From assembly GCF_027921845.1 (NCBI RefSeq), contig NZ_BSEN01000003.1, forward strand, positions 225,701 to 289,700: 64,000 bases of DNA. Reading direction: 5' to 3'. The position numbers and the translations under genes were made by a program. Origin of the DNA: Leifsonia poae. Its GTDB lineage: Bacteria > Actinomycetota > Actinomycetes > Actinomycetales > Microbacteriaceae. The notes under the pieces are model-generated. The model saw only the letters and a program-made list of their open reading frames with translations. It ran no database searches and was not told where the DNA came from. Positions 61,994 through 64,000 of this stretch are shown here, piece after piece. Position 1 is the first letter of the stretch. Each line of letters starts with the position of its first letter.

Positions 61994-63769
61994 CTACGCG
62001 CGAGCCGCACCGACTTCCTCGCCTTCCGATTCCGCGATCGCCTGCTCGGCGACCTTCTCCTCATGAACATACTTGCCTCCGCCTGCGAATGAGGCGATAG
62101 CGCCGATGATCGACATGATGGCGGCAGCGGTGAAGACGACGACGAGTCCGTCGTGGAAGGGACCGGAGATCAGCTGGGGGAAGAACTCCTTGCCGGTGAG
62201 GGTCGCCGCGTTGACGTGGCTGAGGTTCGCGAGCACGCCCGTGGGTTCGAGCAGGCTCTGGATCGGGTTGTAACCGAGGAACGCCGCGAACAGGCTGCCG
62301 ACCGGCGGGGTGTTGCCGATGCCGGCGGCCACACTGGCGGGCACCCCGTGCGCGGACAGGCCGTTGGTCAACGCCGACGGGAGGGCGACCGATAGACCGG
62401 CGATCATCAGCGAGAAGAAGATGCCGATCGAGAGCGAGCTTCCGGCGTTCAGGGCGACACCCGCCATCCCGGATGCCGACCCGCGTTCGTTGGCCGGCAC
62501 GCTGTTCATGATCGACGTGCGGTTCGGCGAGGAGAAGAGGCCGGAGCCGATTCCGTTGAGCCCGGTGAGCAGGGCGAACTGCCAGTACTCGAAGTTCACC
62601 GGGATGAACAGCAGCCCGATGAATGTCGCGGCGACCAGCAGAAGGCCGGTGGTCGCGAACCCCCGCGAGCCGAAGCGGTCGGAGAGCGCGCCCGAGATCG
62701 GGCCAGCGATGAGGAAGCCGATCGTGATCGGGAGCATGTAGATGCCGGCCCAGAGCGGCGTCTGCTCGTAGCTGTAGCCGTGCAGCGGCAGCCAGATCCC
62801 CTGCAACCAGATGATCAGCATGAACTGCAGACCACCACGTCCGATGGCCGCCAGGAAGCCGGCGAAGATCCCCGACGAGAATGACCGGATGCGGAACAAG
62901 TGCATATCGAACATCGGAGACTTCACCCGCAGTTCGATGAACACGAACGCGACGAGCAGGAGGATGCCGCCGATGATCGCGCCGAGCACCCACGGGTTGC
63001 CCCAGCCCTGCGAACTGCCGCCATAGGGCTGGATGCCGTACGTTATCCCGGTGAGGAGGGCGATGAGGCCGACGGCGAACGTCGCGTTGCCCAGCCAGTC
63101 GATGCGTCCGGGGTTCTTCTGGCCCACCTCGTGCAGCGACTTGTACGACCAAATCGTTCCGATGATGCCGAACGGCACGGACACGAAGAACACCGCGCGC
63201 CAGTCGATCTCGGCGAGGACGCCGCCGATGATCAGACCGATGAAGCTGCCGGCGATGGCCGCGACCTGGTTGAGACCGAGGGCGAAGCCGCGCTTGTTGG
63301 CGGGGAACGCGTCGGTGAGGATGGCGGTCGAGTTGGCGAAGAGCATGGCGCCGCCGATGCCCTGCACGAAGCGCCAGGCGATCAGCCACATGGCGGCCGG
63401 GCCGCCGGTGAACGGGTCGAGGCAGAGCGCGATGGCGGCGATGGTGAAGACGACGAATCCGAGGTTGTAGATCTTGACGCGGCCGTACTGGTCGCCCATC
63501 CGGCCGAACATCACGACGAGTACGGCGGTCACGAGCATGTAGCCCATGAGCATCCAGAGCAGGTAGCTGACGTTGCCCGGCTCCAGCGGGTTCAGCTTGA
63601 TGCCCGTGAAGATGGCGGGCAGGGAGATGATCACGATCGACGAGTTGATCGTCGCCATGAGCATTCCGAGGGTGGTGTTGCTGAGCGCCACCCATTTGTA
63701 GTGCGGGTGGTCTTTGTCGAACATGCCGGAGCGGGTGCGGGCCAAGGGAGTGCGTCCTTCTGAATTCAC
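61994..63769 (-). CDS. DHA2-family MFS drug efflux transporter (EmrB/QacA type)
   Basis: A 591-aa, fourteen-helix MFS protein. LGMLMATINSSIVIISLPAIF resembles motif D1 of the EmrB/QacA group, FGRMGDQYGRVK is motif A, and the second half contains SGALSDRFGSRGF. It should export lipophilic drugs using the proton gradient. It starts at GTG 63769. It is the first gene of an operon with the MarR gene. Confidence 0.93.
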   Translation of the reverse strand: MNSEGRTPLARTRSGMFDKDHPHYKWVALSNTTLGMLMATINSSIVIISLPAIFTGIKLNPLEPGNVSYLLWMLMGYMLVTAVLVVMFGRMGDQYGRVKIYNLGFVVFTIAAIALCLDPFTGGPAAMWLIAWRFVQGIGGAMLFANSTAILTDAFPANKRGFALGLNQVAAIAGSFIGLIIGGVLAEIDWRAVFFVSVPFGIIGTIWSYKSLHEVGQKNPGRIDWLGNATFAVGLIALLTGITYGIQPYGGSSQGWGNPWVLGAIIGGILLLVAFVFIELRVKSPMFDMHLFRIRSFSSGIFAGFLAAIGRGGLQFMLIIWLQGIWLPLHGYSYEQTPLWAGIYMLPITIGFLIAGPISGALSDRFGSRGFATTGLLLVAATFIGLLFIPVNFEYWQFALLTGLNGIGSGLFSSPNRTSIMNSVPANERGSASGMAGVALNAGSSLSIGIFFSLMIAGLSVALPSALTNGLSAHGVPASVAAGIGNTPPVGSLFAAFLGYNPIQSLLEPTGVLANLSHVNAATLTGKEFFPQLISGPFHDGLVVVFTAAAIMSIIGAIASFAGGGKYVHEEKVAEQAIAESEGEEVGAARA

Positions 63770-63779
63770 GTCGGTAGTG

Positions 63780-63805
63780 ATAGTTGCTTTATATGCATTA
63801 ACTAT
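63780..63805. promoter_or_regulatory. AT-rich inverted repeat, probable MarR operator of the efflux operon
   Basis: ATAGTT (63780-63785) and AACTAT (63800-63805) flank an AT-rich centre with TTTATAT and ATGCAT, sharply different from the GC-rich surroundings. It begins 10 nt upstream of the efflux gene start. Confidence 0.55.
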
Positions 63806-63869
63806 ATAACGGCTGCGAGATTCCGAAAAGCGGCCAGACGAGCCTGACGAGCGCGGTCGTCAGCCAGGG

Positions 63870-64000
63870 TCAGGCGTTCAGCGGGGTCTCCCGCAACACG
63901 AGTGCCGCCGGCACGGGAGTCGGGATGTTCCCGCTGCTGTCTCCCGCCTTGCGCATGCCTTCGCGGCGGAGCTCGAGCTGGGCGACGATGATCGCAGCGA
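63870..64000 (-). CDS. C-terminal end of a probable LacI-type regulator (cut by window edge)
   Basis: Read from the window edge on the minus strand, an open frame gives AAIIVAQLELRREGMRKAGD and ends ...PVPAALVLRETPLNA before a TGA at 63870-63872. The final LVLRETP resembles the LVVRESTxP ending of LacI/GalR regulators, and the preceding segment fits the family's last helix. Only about 43 residues are visible, so the call is tentative. Confidence 0.5.
   Translation of the reverse strand, partial: AAIIVAQLELRREGMRKAGDSSGNIPTPVPAALVLRETPLNA

Overview
The window is very GC-rich, with short intergenic gaps, many GTG starts and 4-nt ATGA/GTGA overlaps. It also has an actinobacterial gene repertoire: a malate dehydrogenase of the MDH type 2 form, an acyl-CoA oxidase-like enzyme, an ECF42-type sigma factor with a DGPF partner, and an MmyB-like XRE regulator. 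Together with the secreted protein types (an ExeM/5'-nucleotidase fusion and delta-60 propeller/LamG/PKD proteins), this points to a chromosomal segment of a high-GC Actinomycetota, most likely Microbacteriaceae. The family placement is inferred from content. No rRNA, tRNA, CRISPR, prophage or insertion sequence was recognised.

Region 1 (about 1.0-27.7 kb) is an exopolysaccharide (EPS) locus of the Wzx/Wzy type. It encodes a priming sugar-phosphate transferase, seven glycosyltransferases or glycosyltransferase-like enzymes, an acyltransferase, a polysaccharide deacetylase, a pyruvyl transferase paired with an FrhB-like iron-sulfur protein, a flippase, a polymerase, a Wzz/BY-kinase, a low-molecular-weight tyrosine phosphatase, a CDP-alcohol phosphotransferase and a TagD-like cytidylyltransferase. 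Two large secreted proteins, an adhesin-like propeller/LamG/PKD protein and a right-handed beta-helix protein, share a homologous domain. Genes run on both strands in several transcription units, and several EPS promoter regions share a TAGGTGAG / TGAG-N5-CTCA motif.

Region 2 (27.8-45.9 kb) is mostly housekeeping and accessory metabolism: amidohydrolase, proline iminopeptidase, zinc metallopeptidase, malate dehydrogenase and acyl-CoA oxidase. It also has two ArsR-type regulatory units, a beta-glucosidase/MFS pair facing a regulator made of two fused TetR proteins, RecQ and a NYN-domain protein. Junctions between convergent genes carry strong hairpins, and two of these belong to one palindrome family.

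Region 3 (46-57 kb) has a giant secreted nuclease/nucleotidase, a PLP lyase, a DHFR-like reductase, an EamA transporter and a YkoEDC-like ECF transporter operon. That operon ends in a siderophore-interacting protein and is preceded by a DtxR/IdeR-like box.

Region 4 (57-64 kb) is regulatory and resistance-related: an XRE/MmyB regulator, an ECF42 sigma factor with its DGPF partner and a matching promoter, an SDR, a small membrane protein, a DHA2 efflux pump with a MarR regulator and an AT-rich operator, and the C-terminal end of a probable LacI-type regulator cut by the window edge. Many genes have a -10-like hexamer exactly 6 nt before the start codon, which suggests leaderless mRNAs.
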